This document shows positions 24,880 to 38,329 of a DNA stretch of 64,000 nt, piece after piece. The position numbers were made by a program, and so were the translations under genes. The DNA lies in contig JARHVA010004227.1 of assembly GCA_037957365.1 (NCBI GenBank), forward strand, positions 706,001-770,000, written 5' to 3'. This DNA comes from Torreya grandis (taxonomy: Eukaryota > Streptophyta > Pinopsida > Cupressales > Taxaceae). The notes beneath the pieces were generated by a model. It was not told the DNA's origin and ran no database searches. It worked only from the letters and a program-made list of their open reading frames with translations. The stretch's first letter is position 1. Each line of letters starts with the position of its first letter.

Positions 24880-26760
24880 TTAACCTCATGTTAGTCTTTC
24901 CTTCTACACATCATTGTGGCCTATGCCTCCAAATATTTGGACAATTAGAGTTCACCCTGTGAGTCTTGTATCATTGTCATCACTTACTTTAGGATGTCCT
25001 TTTGGCATGCAAGATCAAGATATCATGTTGCTTTTAGATTAGGCCACATTATGTGCTCGATGTAGCTTAACTCACCATATTTCAAGCATAGGTCCTAGTT
25101 TGGCATGGCAAGTGGTTGAGTGGTGTGCCCACTCTACATCATGATCTATACCTTTAGAGGCCCTTTAGGAGTCTGTTGTGGCTTCAGGGCCATCTTCCTT
25201 ATTTAGACTCATTTCATACCATAACAACTCTTTTATCCATGCTAGGGTGACCATACATTAGCTTCTTGTAGAGATCTAGGTAGTTTTTGACTGTGTGTAG
25301 GCCTCGACAATACCCACATATTGGGTGTGTGGGGTAGTCATGTTGATATTTCTCAATCAACCCATACTTATAACAATATCATGGTGGGAACCTTCCTTTA
25401 CCATGTCCACCTCCTTAGCCTTATACTCCTCTTTGGTTACCATAACCCATGTTGTTCTGGCCATAGCCCTCATTTCCTTGGCCTACCTGGCCCCCTCCTA
25501 AAGTTGTGGCTTGCCTTGCACCTCTCTTTATGTTTTGGCATATCTCATTGATGGCTCTATATTCCACCATCATGTGCATGTAGGCATCACACATATTTTT
25601 GTAAACTATAGTATTTTACGTGACCATCATGCTTTAATATGGGATAATTTTAGGAGTCATGTGCTCCATGGCAAACCCCAAACTAGAGAGTATTGTACAA
25701 ACATTCTTACATGGGTAGTTATTCTTTTTATGCCCCTCTATCTCATAGTCAATGAACCATAACCCATTATGATATTCATGTGCCTATCCAACAGTAAGCT
25801 TTTATAACTGAGAGGCCATCAATGCAATCTACACTTCCATGAAGGGACTAATTCCAATGTTGGTGTTTCTTATAGCCTCAGTCTGGAGTGTAGCCTCAAG
25901 TACTTCATGGGGTTACATGAAATTATTCATGGATAGTTCCATTTATAATGGTACCATTAGGCCCCCAAAAACCATTATGTAGGCCGGGAGGGTTGGATAT
26001 CATAAGGAAGCTTATAGAGTAGAGTCTTGAACCATGTATCATACAAGCACATGCTTTTGGTTAACCCTTGACTGATCTCCTTGAGCACCATGATACTCTA
26101 TTGTTCAGACTCGATAATTTCAAATTCATTTAGTAATACTTCCATTAACATGTTATATTCAACCACAACCTAGTTTGGGTCAAACTTTTGATACCAAGTA
26201 TGAGCATGATCCAGTAGGGTTATCATGAACTACATTACCTTACACTCAAGCTAAGTAATGCCCTGAGTGTTCCACTATAACTAACATTTTAGCACATACT
26301 CTATGGTGTTCTCAACTCCATGATACTTAGGTAGACACATGGCCATCTCATAGTATATCTTTTGTGGTGGTGGCATGGGAATCTATGGTGCCTGACCTCT
26401 ATGTGTTTGTGCAAGGGGTGGTCCCCCAATACCCCCATTGGTAGGGTTGACCATTGACCCTAATGGAATAAGTTACACCATAGAGATTGATGGCACATCT
26501 CTTCTCACTAGTGGTGTTATACCATTTACTATGAGCTATTGGTCAATTGGCATGACTGACATTCCTTACATGGGAATATTTGTACTTGTGTTCATAGTAC
26601 TTAGACTAGTGCTTGCTTGGTCATCCATACAATTACTCAACTCTTTATATGAGATCACTTGTTCAATCAAAAATTCTTGATCTAAAATCTTGGTCTAATC
26701 ATAGTTGATTAGGGTAACACATTTAGCTATAGTTCTTCCATTCTCAATAGGGGATCTAGT
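24880..26760 (-). pseudogene. gag: Element B gag
   Basis: On the - strand the capsid region opens with MCLPKYHGVENTIEYVLKC (about 26345-26290). HTWYQKFDPN and LLNEFEIIESEQ blocks follow (about 26230-26090), matching retrotrans_gag order. Near 25370-25270 two decayed zinc knuckles are recognisable (YCYKYGLIEKYQHDY and CGYCRGLHTVKNY), in which several Cys have become Tyr. The downstream Gly/Met/Lys-rich tail leads to the protease. Stops are abundant. Confidence 0.75.
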
Positions 26761-27206
26761 GCATGGGCTTGCATTTTAGGTTCAAAGGGGCTAGGTGAAT
26801 TTGGCACATCTCTAATCACCTCATCTTCTAATAAATCACTACATCCCACACCCATCTATGGAGTCTGACCATTTATTTCCACCTTTATCTTATCACATTG
26901 TGGTCTTTCAAAATATCCTTCCCCATGCCCTTCCTGCTTGTTACAAGTCCTCTCATCACTTCCAATTCTAGGTCTTATATACGTGCTCAGGTGGCTCATA
27001 GAAGAATACTTCATATAATAGGTCATACAGATAGGTCTACACCCATTTTCATAGCTTCTTTCCTTGGCACATAGAATGCTTCTACATGAAGTAGTCTTTA
27101 ACTTGCTCTAGCTAGCACTCAATATTCTATAATGATAGTCAGAGCATTACTCTGTTGCAACATCTTAGCAAAATATCTCAATGAGGTCCCATCAATGAAA
27201 CTAAAA
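26761..27206 (-). other. Element B leader (5' UTR and gag N-terminus)
   Basis: About 450 bp between the first recognisable gag sequence and the 5' LTR. No further gene is visible. It ends at the primer-binding site next to the LTR. Confidence 0.45.
27186..27203 (-). other. Element B primer-binding site (decayed, probably tRNA-Asp type)
   Basis: On the - strand TAGTTTCATTGATGGGAC lies 3 bp after the 5' LTR. It aligns without gaps to TGGCGCCGTTGCCGGGGA with about half the positions identical and most differences being G-to-A or C-to-T. The position is right; the tRNA assignment is tentative. Confidence 0.45.
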
Positions 27207-28348
27207 TGTTATAGTTAAAGTGTGTCACTTAAGTATAAATAGTGCTTTATCATGTGTATAAATATTATTATCAATTATTTTTAGGGTCAAGGGAGTTAGG
27301 CGTAGTGGGAGCAAGGTTTGGTGCACAAAATTTAATCACACCAACATGTTGGCTTCAGTTTCACATAAGGCATGAACCTTATGTGCTCACTTGAAGTGTA
27401 GTAACAAAGGGACCAGGTCCTTATTGGGTTATTTGCATCATGTTAGTATCCAAGGGGTTATATAGGGTTTAAGGGGTTCACAAGGTAGTATAGTGCAAGC
27501 TTGAATAGAGGAGGGTCAGATCCTTATCAGCACATGCAAGCCCAAGGATCCACATGGGGGTGTCCATTCATCCTAAGGTTGTTATATGTTGTTGTGTTTA
27601 GCATGAGAGCTCTTCATGGTGGTTAAGAGAGCTAAGTGGTGTGAAGGTACCACTTACTACCAAGGTGGGATCCTAGCTCATCAATAAACTATGTAGGGAA
27701 AGAACATCATAACCATTCTACAATAATTTATCATAAAAAAATAGTAACTTATATTCATTCATTGATGTCTTACTATGTTATAATAACTACTAATATCCTT
27801 TGCTAATCGATTCTAATTTTCCTTATGTCAGAGGCTCATAGATGAGAATGGCTTACACTTTCCATTTGTCATTCAAAGGGCTTACTCCTAGTATCACTCC
27901 TAAATTTTCCATGGCTTCACTATAAAACCCAATCATCATCTTCTACTTTTGGAAGTCACCTTTAAATAGGAGCTGGCCACTCCTCTTGTTCAATAGATAG
28001 GCACATGTTAAAAGATGAGTAGGTGAGAGCTTATTGACTCCATTATGCCATATATGACAACTAAGTGTGTGTCAAGTTGATGGTCATGGCATTTTGCTTA
28101 TTCAATACACTACTTAAACCTTCATGCTCCTTGAGTCCTAAGCCACCATGTGTAGTATTGGTCAAGTATGCCTTGAGGTTTGCGATGATCTTCAACCATC
28201 AAATAGCTAGAATGGGGACTCTAGGAGTTAATCTAGTCAGTGCCAAGGTGTACAAAAAGGGGTCCTTCACTTCCTCCAAGGGTCTATGTGATCTAAGATG
28301 TGTCTTAGCTGGTGCAAGACCAAGTCTTACCAAAAAGGGGCCCTAACA
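27207..28348 (-). repeat. Element B 5' LTR
   Basis: 1142 bp, partner of 2175-3315. It starts TGTTATAG on the + strand and ends CCCTAACA, immediately followed by the TSD AACCA. It is about 19% diverged from its partner in the part I compared. Confidence 0.9.
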
Positions 28349-28353
28349 AACCA

Positions 28354-29570
28354 TCCATTATCCCTTTGGAGACCATCCCAGAAGAGAAGGTTACCTCATC
28401 CACCCAACTACCAAATTTATAAATTCCCATCAAAAACAAGGATGAAATAACCATCCCCTCTTCTCCACCTAAAGGCTTAATTTTTAAACCAATGACCACG
28501 GAACTAAACCCATATACAAGCCCTTTTCTACACTAGTCCAAAGTTTAGAGTTTACTTCTCAACCTAACTTTGATAGAGCCACCTTTTGGCATCATCTTGG
28601 GCTCCCTTCCCAAAAAAAATATGAATCATCAACCTTCCTTAAACCCATTATTACCTTCCCATAAAACACTTATTCTTCCAAAATCATAATTAAACCATCC
28701 TAACCATCTCCCATTAGCATTACCAAATCACCTCATGCCTTTCTTACCAAACTAGTCAAAAATCTAGGAATTCTTCCCACACCTAGTCGAACTCACCCCT
28801 CTTTGAAGTTGGACTTAACTCCATCTATTACACTAAAGAAACCCCCAAGCAAACTAATTAAGAAGGTAGAGTTACCCAAGCCTCAACCTCTAACTAGACC
28901 CATACCACCTCCTTCCCACTTACCTTATATTTTATGACCCCATCCTTATACTATCCTGATTACCTACTCTTCCTCTAGTAAACCATTCCCTTTTTCTCTA
29001 CCTACACCTACCCCTACCAAATCATCTAGTTCTCCTTCATTCTTAACTAACTTATCCACCTCTCCTTTCCCACCTATATCCAACCCTACATCATATAAAT
29101 CTCCCACTTTAAAATCATTTAGCCAAAAAATAACCATAACTAAGCAATCCCAACCACCAACTAAAAACATTCCACCACCTACAACTTCTAAGGTGAAAAC
29201 TATTTCTAAAATAGCTCCCATCCCTAAAACTATAAACCCATCACCTCCAACAGCTTTTAATCAACATTATCCAATCATCCTACAAAGGTTTTTTCAAACA
29301 TCTTCCATTATCTTACCACCTTTCAAACCATTGTACCCTTCCAATACCAAACCCTCATGGTTCAGTGATAACTTGATTTGTGCATATCATAAGGCACTGG
29401 GACATGACACAGAGAACTGCAAAGTTCTCCAAGAACTCATTCATGACCTATATGATTAGGATGATATGTTATTATATGAACCCTTATTACCCCCATTACC
29501 AATCCTACTATCAACTCAACCTACTCTTCCACTCCCACCCAAGAGTGAGGAGGCAGAACTAAAGTAACTA
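28354..29570 (+). pseudogene. gag: Element C gag, 3' part with second zinc knuckle
   Basis: Gag resumes right after the TSD of element B. It is Pro/Ser/Lys-rich and matches residues about 700-1060 of element E Gag. The knuckle CAYHKALGHDTENC at about 29377-29420 is intact in its ligands (C-X2-H-X4-H-X4-C, a His variant of the retroviral zinc knuckle). The last open stretch is 29193-29459. Several stops are present upstream. Confidence 0.82.
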
Positions 29571-29899
29571 CCAAACTTGACAAATCCCCCCATCCAAACT
29601 ATTCATATGGTTACTTGATCTCAGGCACAACAGAAGGATAAGGGAAAATCCAAAGTATCTATTCCTTGGATATATCCTTCAACCCTTCGACCTTATAACC
29701 AAACCCAAACACTTAAACCTTCACCTATGTTACCACCAAATCCCAAAGTATCTAGTTTGGGACCCTCTCCCTCCAACCCATCTGAATCCATCCAATGTAT
29801 CATGTTGAAACAACTTCACTAGACACTGTTGAAAATGAGACTTTATGAAATAATCAACGCCTCACCCCACCATCATCAGGCACTGATAGAGGCTCTCTA

Positions 29900-30580
29900 A
29901 AATATAGATGTCCAACTAGATGATCCTCAATGTCTTGCACCCTCTTTTGGATCCCTCAAAAAATTTTCCCTCATCACCTTTTAGGATTTTGAAATACCTC
30001 TTTTTCATCTTGAGGATTTTGATCCTCCCTTCTTTACTACTGTATACATCAATCAAACCCACATCAAAAGGGTGATGATTGATAGAGGATCTAGTATTAA
30101 CATTATCTATTCCCATGCTTATGACCAACTCTAGCCACCCAAAAACATCATGTTAAAAAGTACAATGGTCCTTTGCTCCTTAAATTATACATGGCCACTA
30201 CCTTGGGGATAATCATCTTCCATATCTACTTGCGACCTCATACCATTCTTGAGCTATTTTATGTTATAGAGGGTGATTTTTGCAATACAATGTGTTACTT
30301 AGATGCCCTTCAATCCATTTTATGAGTTGTGTCCCTTCTACCTTACATTGATGTGTCAAATTTGAGCATGAAGGTCAAGTTTTTACTATCAAAGCTAACC
30401 CTATTACTTTTGCCTTTTGAAATATGACATATCATCTTAATCACATTCTTATTCCTCCTTCATCCACTTTACCATCAACTACTAGCAATACCACCTCATC
30501 ACCAACCAAAACCACTAACACTCCCATCTATAATAGTGATGAAGCTTCATCTAGCTCATCAATCCCTTCTTCCTAGATTC
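29900..30580 (+). pseudogene. Element C pol: aspartic protease
   Basis: The active-site segment reads VMIDRGSSINIIYSHAYDQL (about 30073-30132), where the family has D-G-G-S-S, so the first Gly of the motif is changed to Arg. About 300 bp on, frame-shifted remnants of the LGR-W and PSTLH-type block lead to ANPITFAF (about 30395-30420). A Ser/Thr/Pro linker follows. Stops and frameshifts prevent expression. Confidence 0.75.
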
Positions 30581-31428
30581 CCATAGAGGACCCCTTGGAA
30601 TCTATGTTCCAATTTCTCTTGCTTGGAGAGTATCATCTTTTAGCTTTAGATGCTTTCCCTACTTTGAAAGAGCATGGGAATGTCCAATATGACCCTTCAT
30701 ATGATCTTAACATCAGAACCATCATCCCTTTTAGGCTTCCTAATAATCAAATAAATTTCATCTATGAGGGACTCAATCATCCACTTCTTGATCCTACTAC
30801 CACCCCTCATATCTGACCATTCACCTCCAAATTATCTTATCTCAACAAACTAGCATTTTCCAAAGCTTACCTTTATAGGTGTGCTTGTAAGGGGTTTGGT
30901 CTTGGCCTTTATGAATAGGGACCTCACAATCTGCCCATAATCAAAACTCAAAAACTCATGAGTTATTTAGCCTTGGGTTCATACCACCAGAAGAATCCAC
31001 CTCATCAAAATCCATCACCACCATCGATGAGGATGTTCCATCTTCACCAACCCCATATCCCTCAAAATTTGAGGACCTAGATATCATCTCATATAATTTT
31101 TTTTATCTATACTATTAGTTTGGGCCCCTTGACCTATAAAAAGGGTGGCCAAACTAAAACCCTTCTTCTCATTCATCTTAAGTTGATAGAGTGAGATTAT
31201 CCTACCATCAACACTATCCAACATCAGGACGATGATTCCATTCTCACCTGCCTTAGTGCAGGGGATTATTTTATAAATAAATCCCTTCCTCCTAAGAATC
31301 AAACCATGTTAAATGAATTTACTATTGATGTCAACATGGGTACTTAGGATAACCCCTATATCATCAAAATTAGCTAATCATTAAATTCTGAGGAATAATA
31401 AGATTACCCTTCTATCCTTCATGAGCAT
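30580..31428 (+). pseudogene. Element C pol linker with G-patch-like motif
   Basis: Between protease and RT the translation keeps an open stretch at 30595-30816 and then CACKGFGLGLYE..GPHNLPI (about 30880-30945). This resembles the G-patch-like KGxGLG segment seen before the RT in Tat-type polyproteins. An Asp/Glu-rich segment with cleaved stops follows. The assignment rests on motif shape and position only. Confidence 0.5.
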
Positions 31429-31895
31429 AGAATATCATTTGCTTGGTCTTATCAAGATATGCCTAAAATTGACCCTTTTATTACCCTCCAAAACATTGTC
31501 ACCCATCTAGAGGTTAAGCCAATATGGTAAAAGATTTGTAGGATACATCATTGCATCGCCCTTTTAGTCAAAGAAAAACTTCAACATCTCTTGCCCATTG
31601 ACTTCATTTAACCCATCAACTAGCCATAATGGGTTTCCAACATCATTCCCATTACCAAACCCATAAGGGGACTTCACCTCTGCATTGACTTTCATGAACT
31701 TAACCTCACTTGCCCAAAGGATGAAGGAACTGATCCTATAGCTGGCCATGAAATGATATCTCTCATGGATGGTTTCTTAGGATATAATTAGATCTTGATT
31801 GCCCCAAAATATCAACATAAAAATTCCTTTATCACCTCATGGGGGGCATTTTGTTATAGGGTCATGCCTTTTGGTCTGAATAATGTTGGAGTAAC
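31429..31895 (+). pseudogene. Element C pol: reverse transcriptase, N-terminal part
   Basis: RT fingers are recognisable: ISFAWSYQDMPKIDP (about 31435-31475), then KPIRGLHLCIDFHELN and LTCPKDE (about 31655-31725), then FCYRVMPFGLNNVGV, ending at 31895. The sequence stops inside the PFGL..AGATYQ block, where element D is inserted, and continues at 37384. Confidence 0.85.
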
Positions 31896-34800
31896 TATTG
31901 ACCAAATTTGACTTTTAGGTCAAATTAGGGAACCTATAGGTTAAAACTTTAATTTTTAGGTCTATGGTGGGTATAAAATAATTTCATGAGGTTTTGTATA
32001 GGTTAATTGATGTCAACTAATGTTATACTAGCTTTGGTCAATTAGTTTTCATGTCCTTATATAATCTTTGGGTCATTTGAGGGGTCAAAAAAGTGCATTT
32101 AATGCTTTGTATAGGTTTCTTGGGAAATATACAAGTGTCAAAACATGATTTCATTCCCCATGTGTCATTATAATTCTTAGATAACTGACACTATTGAAAA
32201 TATGGTAGGTAGTTTTCTTAGAAAAAAAGGAGAAAGTGGCACTTGTACAGCCTCCTTGAGAAGTATGCCACTTGAAAAAGGTGTAAATGTGAATATTTAT
32301 CTTCCCTATACTCATATTCATTTTTGGTTTTATCTATAGATGTCATTTATTTCCCAAAACCATTTTGCTTCCTTTCTACCTTTCTATACACACAAAAGTG
32401 ACTTACAGGTTTATACTTAGTATAACCAGTAGAAATAGTTTCAAAAAAATGATTTTGGTAGGTTTTTTTAAACTTATATACATTAATTTTCATATAATTA
32501 AGTTTGATAATGATCAACTTTGCTTTATGAATCATCTCTTTGAAGTTGACTATTCAAATCTGCTTATCAATCTGTGCACCTTTCAAATTTTGGTCTTGTT
32601 TGGGAAAGTATGTATAATATATCTATTAATATTTCTTCCAAATCATTTTGAATTCCTTATTAAATTCTCCCCATACTTGGTTTCATGTTTCATGAGGTTT
32701 TGATATGCTAACCATCTCAATTGTAAGAAGATATAATTTTTTGAGTTATGGGTAGTTTTCACCATTTTTAGGAGTTTTGTGATTTGTCAATAGATTGATA
32801 GGGTTATGATAGATTCATATGCATGTTTTAAAGGTCTTCTTTACCCCCATTTTTCACCTTCCATCCAAGTCTTCATGATTCTCATGGTTGCAAACCCATG
32901 CCTCCGCCATGCTAGACCAGTCATCCAGCCCTCCACCTACTCTATTCACATGTGCAAGTGATTTTCATGTTAAAGGAGAACTATTATAATTTATTTCAAG
33001 TTTTTCCTTATTTTAAATTATGAATTTTAAGGTTTGGCATTGATTTTGATTAGCTCTTGAAACCACTCATCTACCCATGTTGCTACATTCTACATTTACT
33101 ACCTATATACAGTCCATATGCACTTACAGGGGCCTTTGATGATGTCATGTTGAGAGGGTGAAGGATTGATATGGTTTTTAATATTTTAATTTTTATAAAA
33201 GTGCATTAAAATTCTTGGTGAAGGCATAGAAATGTATATAAAATTTCACACTTTTTACATTGTCCTTCCTTATACTCATTGTCTGTGTGAAATGATCACC
33301 TACAGGTGGTGTCAACATTAAGTTGAAGTGTCATATGGAAAGATGAACTAATGTTGAAACCTTATTTAGATTTCAAAAAATTTATGTAGATCATGAAATA
33401 TATTTTTAAGAGGTGGAGTGTTTAATGAAATGATATATTGCTCTCAAGCATAAGATGATTGTATTTAGGGATTTAGTCTTTAAAAAAACAAAATAGAGAT
33501 CAAAGGGCTTCTTGTAATCATCCTAAATCATGGTGGTATATTGTATTAGGACATATAATGAGGTATATGTTATATTCCCTAGTATATAATATACCCATGC
33601 CAAATATGGATTTCAAAGAGTTAAAGGAGATAAGTTTTTGAAGGCCTCCAATATGCCTAAAAAAGCATTGAGATACTTCATTGATGTCTATAGACCTAAA
33701 GAGAAAATGACCCTTTTTTTACTTGGAAGAAGAAACCTTGAACATTGATATGGCATTGGATGTTTTCAACAAATAATATGAGTTCATATGTTTTGAAATC
33801 ACAATGAAGGAATAGAACGTTTCCTTGTAATCCCATCAATGTCTTGAGGTGTCCTTTGTATGGAACATGCATACCTACAACTAGTCCAACTTTGATACCT
33901 ATTTGATGCTTTAAGATAATAAAAGGAAATTTTTGAATAAATTAGATATTTTTTGAATATAAATGATTCAATATATGTCTTTTATCATCTTAACCAAACC
34001 TTTTTAGGAAATAGACACCTACAGGGATCTAGGAGAACATGATTGTCTTAGTCAGTAATCAGGGTTACTTAGTCATTTTGAGAGGAATCAATCTATAATT
34101 TGATGGTGTATATTAAATAATTTTAATTAGTGGCATGAAAAACCTATTATTTAGGCACCTTATCCATGATGTAATGAAATTCATAAGATCTAAGCAAGGT
34201 AAACTCACCTACAGGTAGGTAGGTTATACAAGACAGGGAGCTAACATGAGTTTTAGGGTTGGTTCTAAGACACTCAAGATGGTATCAGGGTTAGGGAGAG
34301 TTTAAACATAATTAAATTATATTTTAAATCTATATTAATGTTTTGGTGACTTAATAATGATAAATAAGAGCAAAAGTAGCCTACATCATAGGTCAAACAA
34401 GCAGGCATCTTAGTCAGGCAGTGGAGGTCTTAGTTGTGATCAAAGGTGCTTGTGGAAAGGATTTGAGAGGTAATAATAATGATTTAAGCTTTTTATTACC
34501 TTAAATGTGATTAATATTATATCTATAATCTATAATCAAGGTGAAACAATTTACACATACCTCTTAAAACCTTAAGTCAACAGGTAGCAGGTTTGTTGGC
34601 AGAGAGCAAAGGGAGTATGGTTAAGTTTTAGTCTATAAAAGGTGATACAAGTGAATTCCAAAAGTGTAAAATAATATAAAAGTAATTTATACATTTTTTA
34701 AAATGTCTAACCATGCAAATAACACCTATAATCACCCTCAAAATAAGAAGTATAGTATGTAGTTTAAGACATTGAATGAAAGTTTTGCAGTATAAGGTAA

Positions 34801-37378
34801 GCATGGAAAGTTTAAATGATGAATAGATCTAAAACACCTTATTATTTATCATTATAACATAAATAATCCTCCTTAAAATTAAAAATAATCATAAAATGAT
34901 CCCAAACATGCATGACATAGTCCATAGGACAAAAACTTACACAGCCCTTTCCCTAAGAGCCTATCTTGAGTTTTGGCAAGTTTAGGGGGTCTATACATGA
35001 GATAAAAGGATTGAATTTTGTAGAGATAACATTTATGACTTGAATAATCCCATAAAATTTTAACATAAGTTTTATTAAATATGGGAGTGGCCTCTTTTTG
35101 TCTCAAATAGAGGGTACTCCCTTGTGTTTACAACCTGCAATTTTGAAACAAAAAGAGTGCAAAGTGGTGACTAGAAGCTTGAAGGACATTTTATGAAGGT
35201 TATATAATTTTAAAAACATTAATAAAAACATATATAACCAAGTAATAAATATTAAAACCAAATAGTGAACCTTACACTCCTAAGGTTACAATCATGCATG
35301 ATGGGCATTTCTAGACCTAAAAGCCAAATTGATAGTCACTATCACTTCTCACATGAATGAAGATTTATAGTGGATAGAAATATATTTTAGGGATAATAAT
35401 ATAGTTTTTTTATCTATTTATATGTAGGGTAACCTATAAAAACTCACCTTGATATTTAAAATCAAAATAGGATTATTAGGCATGGTGAAGCCTAGTGCCC
35501 AAGTGGGGAGTCCATCACATTTATTGAATGAAGTGAGCATTAAAAACTATTTTAACATGTTAAAAAGGTTAATATAGGTATTAAAAAATCTTTAAATTTT
35601 AGGTGAAGTCATAAAATCCATTCTTGAGCCCAAAACTCTCTCAAACATGCAGAAATGATGAAAACAAGCTTGAGAGGAGGATTTCCAATGCTCATATCTT
35701 GCATGATGATTTTTATGGAGACCATATAATTTCAAAGGAGTTATATGAGGTCCATATAAACTAATTTTTTTAATTTTTTACTAACTTTTACATTAGGTTT
35801 TTATGAACCAAGCTTAAGACTCAAAGCAAGCCTAAAACCCTACTAAACCCTTACCTAGGACCCAATGGAGAAGATGAGCTTGGAAAGCTATTCAAATGGA
35901 ATATTTGGACTATGAAACCTATTATAAGTTGAATATGACTCACTCAATATCCCTAAAATTCCAACTATCTCTATGGATTTGTATGGATGGGGTGCAAAGC
36001 AGTCTCTTTTTGACCATTTTTTATGTTTTGCAGGTTCTAGAAAGATTCTAGAGATGAAAAAAAATTTAGGTGAAATATTAAGACTTAACATAACTCCAAA
36101 TATTAATTTAATTCCTTGAATAAACTTATAAGTACCCATCCCAAGTTTTTCAACTCAACCTGTCAAATCTAGCATATTGGACAAGCTAGTGAAGAAGATG
36201 GAAAACTTTAAATGAGCTCATTTTAAGGTGTCCCTAATTATTATAGTGACATGGAGGGTTTATAAAAGTTTAATTAACTTCCTCTCATGTATTTTTATTA
36301 TAAAATAAAGACATTTTTTAGGCCAAGTGTGGAGGGTCCATGGAAGAGCAATTTTCTAGATAACAGATGATGATGGCTCACTTTTAGAGGTTTCCAAAGG
36401 ACCAAACATGCAACCAATGCATGGAGAGGAATTTTTGATAGTATTCCCTTCCATTCCAATTATTATACCTACTCCTCATTAGTTATGGGATTTCCAAATA
36501 GGTCTAATCATGCAGACAATGTTTCTGAGCTAGAATGAGGAGTTTTGTGCCACTTTACAAGACTTTCATGACTTGGATTGACATTTTTACTTCATGAACT
36601 TGCATGGTTTGACCCATATCATATTATCATGCATTTATAACTAATTTTATGATCTTGAAAAGTGTATTTTTGACCCTTGGACTTCTCTCTTCTTCTCTTT
36701 CTCACAAGTTCTAGAAGAACTAGTCATTTGGGCATTGTTGGGATGCTCCACCTAAGTATGGAAAAGCCCTACTCATTTTTATACCTTTTGATAAATAAAA
36801 TTACTAAGTTTTACCTCTTTCATGACTGTTCATAGTGTGCTTTACTTGAGTGCTGAATTTTTTTAGTGAAAACTATAGATTCCTTAGTAAGTTGTCACAT
36901 TCTCTCACCTATTTGTATCTTCTTCTTGCAGGGCATATGATGTGTTACAAGAAATTTCAATGTTTAAGTGAGTTAGTATCTTCATTAGTGCCACTCAAGG
37001 CCTCTTTTCTAGTCCTCCTATATTTACACATTCATCCATAACCCCATAATGTAACATTGAATCAAAAAGACATAGATTGGAGAGTGTATGTTTAGTTGTC
37101 CATTGATTTCAAGTGTAATATGCATATGGTTGGATGTCATTAGTTAATTTGGTGTATCACCTCCCTTATATCAATTTATTTTCATATCTCTCTCTCCCTC
37201 TTCACTCCCCATAGTTAGTAGTAGTTATAATCATAAGTGGTACATCAAGGGAGCTAGCCATATCTAGAGACTCACCTCATTCCTTAGGCTACCCACAAGC
37301 TTAGAGGTGATTCCATTGTGCCACTTAGATGAGGAGATATTTTCATCTCCTTAAAGGGTGAAAATACAAGTGACAATA
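31896..37378. mobile_element. Element D: 5.5-kb non-coding insertion, candidate giant solo LTR
   Basis: It interrupts the RT of element C. Ends are TATTG...CAATA (5-bp inverted, a plausible decayed TGTTG...CAACA). It is flanked by GTAAC at 31891-31895 and ATAAC at 37379-37383, which fits a 5-bp TSD with two transitions. Inside I find no gag, pol or transposase and no internal pair of long direct repeats. Hence a solo LTR of a large gypsy element (LTRs of several kb are known in the Ogre/Tat group) is the simplest reading; a LARD fragment is the alternative. Several CACCTACAGGT-like strings recur (about 33298, 34016, 34204) without regular spacing. Short ORFs here look random. Confidence 0.6.
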
Positions 37379-37383
37379 ATAAC

Positions 37384-38270
37384 CTATCAGCATGACATGA
37401 CCTATATCTTTCATGATCTCATCCATAAAATTGTAGAGGACTATGTGGATGATCTCCTTGGGAAATCCAAACACTAAAAATATTACCTTTCTATTTTTGC
37501 AATCATCTTCGATCGACTAATCCATTATCATGTCAGACTCAACCCCAAGAACTAAATTTTTGGGGTCTTATCTAGAAAACTTATAGGTTTTATCATCTCT
37601 CTTCAAGGAATCAAAATGGACCCCACCAAAGTTAGAGAAATCTTGGAGATGCCTCCTCCTACTAATCTTAAGCAACTCTATAGCCTGTAGGGGAAGATCC
37701 AATCCATCTATCACTTCATCTCTTAGATATTAGATAGATTTCAACCCTTTCACCATCTCCTCAAGAAAGACACCTCTTTTAAGTAGACCAAAGACTATAA
37801 ACAAGCCTTTGATTCAATCAAGGAGTATCTTCTTTCTCCACCAATTCTTATTCCTCCTAAAGAGGACAAACCCTTCTACATTTATATATCCACCATGGAT
37901 AATTCCCTAGGGGCAATGCTCACTCATCATGATGAAGAGAATAAATAACAAGTCATCTACTACATTATCCACACACTTATAGATTATGAGACTCGATATA
38001 CCCATCTTGAGAAGCTTTGCCTCACCTTAGTCTTTGTGGATTCCAAACTCCATCACTACCTTATCAGTCATAAAACATATGCCATTACTAATACTAACCC
38101 ACTCAAATACATTCACTCTAAACTATACCAAAACTAGTGTATGGCTAAGTGGCTCATGCTCCAAATTGAGTTTGATCTTGAGTTCATTCAGAAAAAGCCT
38201 ATTAAGGGGAAAGTCATCATCGACCAATTAGTCAAATTTCCTCTACTAGATAACTAACCACTTCCTCTTG
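37384..38270 (+). pseudogene. Element C pol: RT C-terminal part and RNase H
   Basis: The reading continues from the D junction with TYQHDMTYIFHDLIHKIVED and the YVDDLLGK box (catalytic YVDD intact, about 37432-37470). The RNase H part shows DKPFYIYISTMDNSLGAML (about 37867-37925), where the usual first Asp (VDAS) is Ser/Thr-shifted. QVIYYI, LTLVF and the KLHHYLISH block follow (to about 38070). The end near 38250 carries IIDQLVKFPLLDN. Stops occur throughout. Confidence 0.87.
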
Positions 38271-38329
38271 CTATTCCAGACAAGTCCATCACCACTCTTT
38301 CCCAAGAAGAACCCACCTACTAAATGACC

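Larger units (their letters stand above)
2175..28348 (-). mobile_element. Element B: Athila-like Ty3/gypsy retrotransposon inserted in element C gag
   Basis: Two direct LTRs of 1141 and 1142 bp (2175-3315 and 27207-28348) begin TGTT and end AACA. They are flanked by a 5-bp TSD, AACCA, at 2170-2174 and 28349-28353. Gag of element C continues across the empty site. Coding is on the - strand in the order gag, protease, RT, RNase H, integrase, long 3' ORF. The span is 26.2 kb, of which 12.1 kb is element A nested inside; B alone is about 14.1 kb. In about 275 aligned LTR positions I counted roughly 19% differences, so this is an old insertion. The Athila-like label rests on the tRNA-Asp-like primer site and the extra 3' ORF, and is an inference. 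Confidence 0.88.

Noticed and set aside
32365..32703. 112-codon ORF in element D
   Set aside because: Hydrophobic AT-rich chance ORF with no motif and no matching neighbour.
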